Source: JASFYU01 sp045046905
GTDB lineage: Bacteria; Bacteroidota; Bacteroidia; Flavobacteriales; Flavobacteriaceae
DNA: 15,620 nt
Assembly: GCA_045046905.1 (NCBI GenBank)
Contig: JASFYU010000200.1
Location: 1-15,620 of the forward strand
Direction of reading: 5' to 3'
The notes beneath the pieces are model-generated. The model ran no database searches. It was not told the DNA's origin and saw only the letters and a list, made by a program, of their open reading frames with translations. Every line of letters starts with the position of its first letter. The first letter of the stretch is position 1. This document shows, in pieces, positions 15,356 to 15,620 of this stretch. Made by a program: the position numbers and the translations under genes.

Positions 15356-15620
15356 TTATCTTTCTAACAGTTTTTTTAAATCTACTAATTCATCAGCTAA
15401 TAATAATTTCTGAGCTGATAATGCTCCTTCAAGTTGCTCTAAAGACACTGGTGGTGCCAATAAAACAAATGAATAAATAGTTGAACTACCATTTTCTGTA
15501 ATTCTTGAAAAAGCTTTACCTATACTTCCATCAGGCATTGTCATAATCCAATCAACAGTTCCTAAATCTTTAGAAATTATTGTTTTCATTTCAATGTTCA
15601 AATCGCCATTAGGTGTAACC
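15356..15620 (-). CDS. Small protein of unknown function, paralog 2 (partial)
   Basis: The reading frame enters from the right edge of the window and ends with TAA at 15356-15358, so only the C-terminal part (about 87 codons) is seen. It aligns without gaps with the C-terminal half of its neighbour: VTPNGDLNIEMKTI, LGTVDWIMTMPDGSIGKAFSRIT, IYSFVLLAPPVSLEQLEG, QKLLLADEL. Roughly two thirds of residues are identical by eye. The shared segments are also similar at the DNA level, which points to tandem duplication. The N-terminus, including any signal peptide, lies beyond the window. Function unknown. Confidence 0.82.
   Translation of the reverse strand, partial: VTPNGDLNIEMKTIISKDLGTVDWIMTMPDGSIGKAFSRITENGSSTIYSFVLLAPPVSLEQLEGALSAQKLLLADELVDLKKLLER

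Noticed and set aside
1..15620. CRISPR arrays, tRNA or rRNA genes, insertion sequences
   Set aside because: No regularly spaced repeats, no cloverleaf or rRNA-like segments and no transposase-like frames or terminal inverted repeats were seen.

Overview
The window looks like chromosome of a marine-type Flavobacteriaceae member (Bacteroidota). The reasons are protein resemblance, A-rich translation leaders without Shine-Dalgarno sites, one exact TTTG-N19-TAnnTTTG promoter of the Bacteroidota primary sigma factor, and gene content typical of algal sugar users (GH3 and DUF1080 remnants, an SGLT-type symporter). No species can be named from the sequence alone.

Layout. (1) 1-1354 is decayed DNA. 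A good promoter (145-175) leads into a short-chain dehydrogenase pseudogene with at least four lesions, which runs in frame into the broken C-terminal end of a GH3 glycosidase. (2) 1338-12575 holds eight intact genes, all on the + strand and closely spaced: a secreted xylose-isomerase-like TIM-barrel protein that carries a shortened DUF1080 domain, an IlvD/Edd-family sugar-acid dehydratase, two short-chain dehydrogenases, an SMP-30 lactonase, a fumarylacetoacetate-hydrolase-family enzyme, a sodium/solute symporter, and a fused FAD plus Fe-S dehydrogenase. (3) 12602-about 13930 is a pyruvate carboxylase pseudogene, reduced to its biotin carboxylase part and carrying several frameshifts. (4) 13944-15620, on the - strand and visibly AT-richer, holds an ECF sigma factor with a cysteine-bearing C-terminal extension, preceded by a perfect 12-bp inverted repeat and by two tandem paralogous small proteins, the second cut by the window end.

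How the genes fit together (inference from families). A sugar enters by the Na+ symporter and is oxidised by a dehydrogenase to a lactone. SMP-30 opens the lactone and the IlvD-type enzyme dehydrates the aldonate to a 2-keto-3-deoxy acid. The second dehydrogenase makes the 2,4-diketo acid, and the FAH-family hydrolase splits it into pyruvate plus a 2-hydroxy acid, which the FAD/Fe-S enzyme oxidises. This is the order of the non-phosphorylative diketo-hydrolase route known for L-fucose and L-rhamnose (lactate as second product) and for some pentoses (glycolate). The exact sugar cannot be read from the sequence. Pyruvate carboxylase would have used the pyruvate, but its gene here is dead. Both ends of the operon are eroding while its core stays intact.
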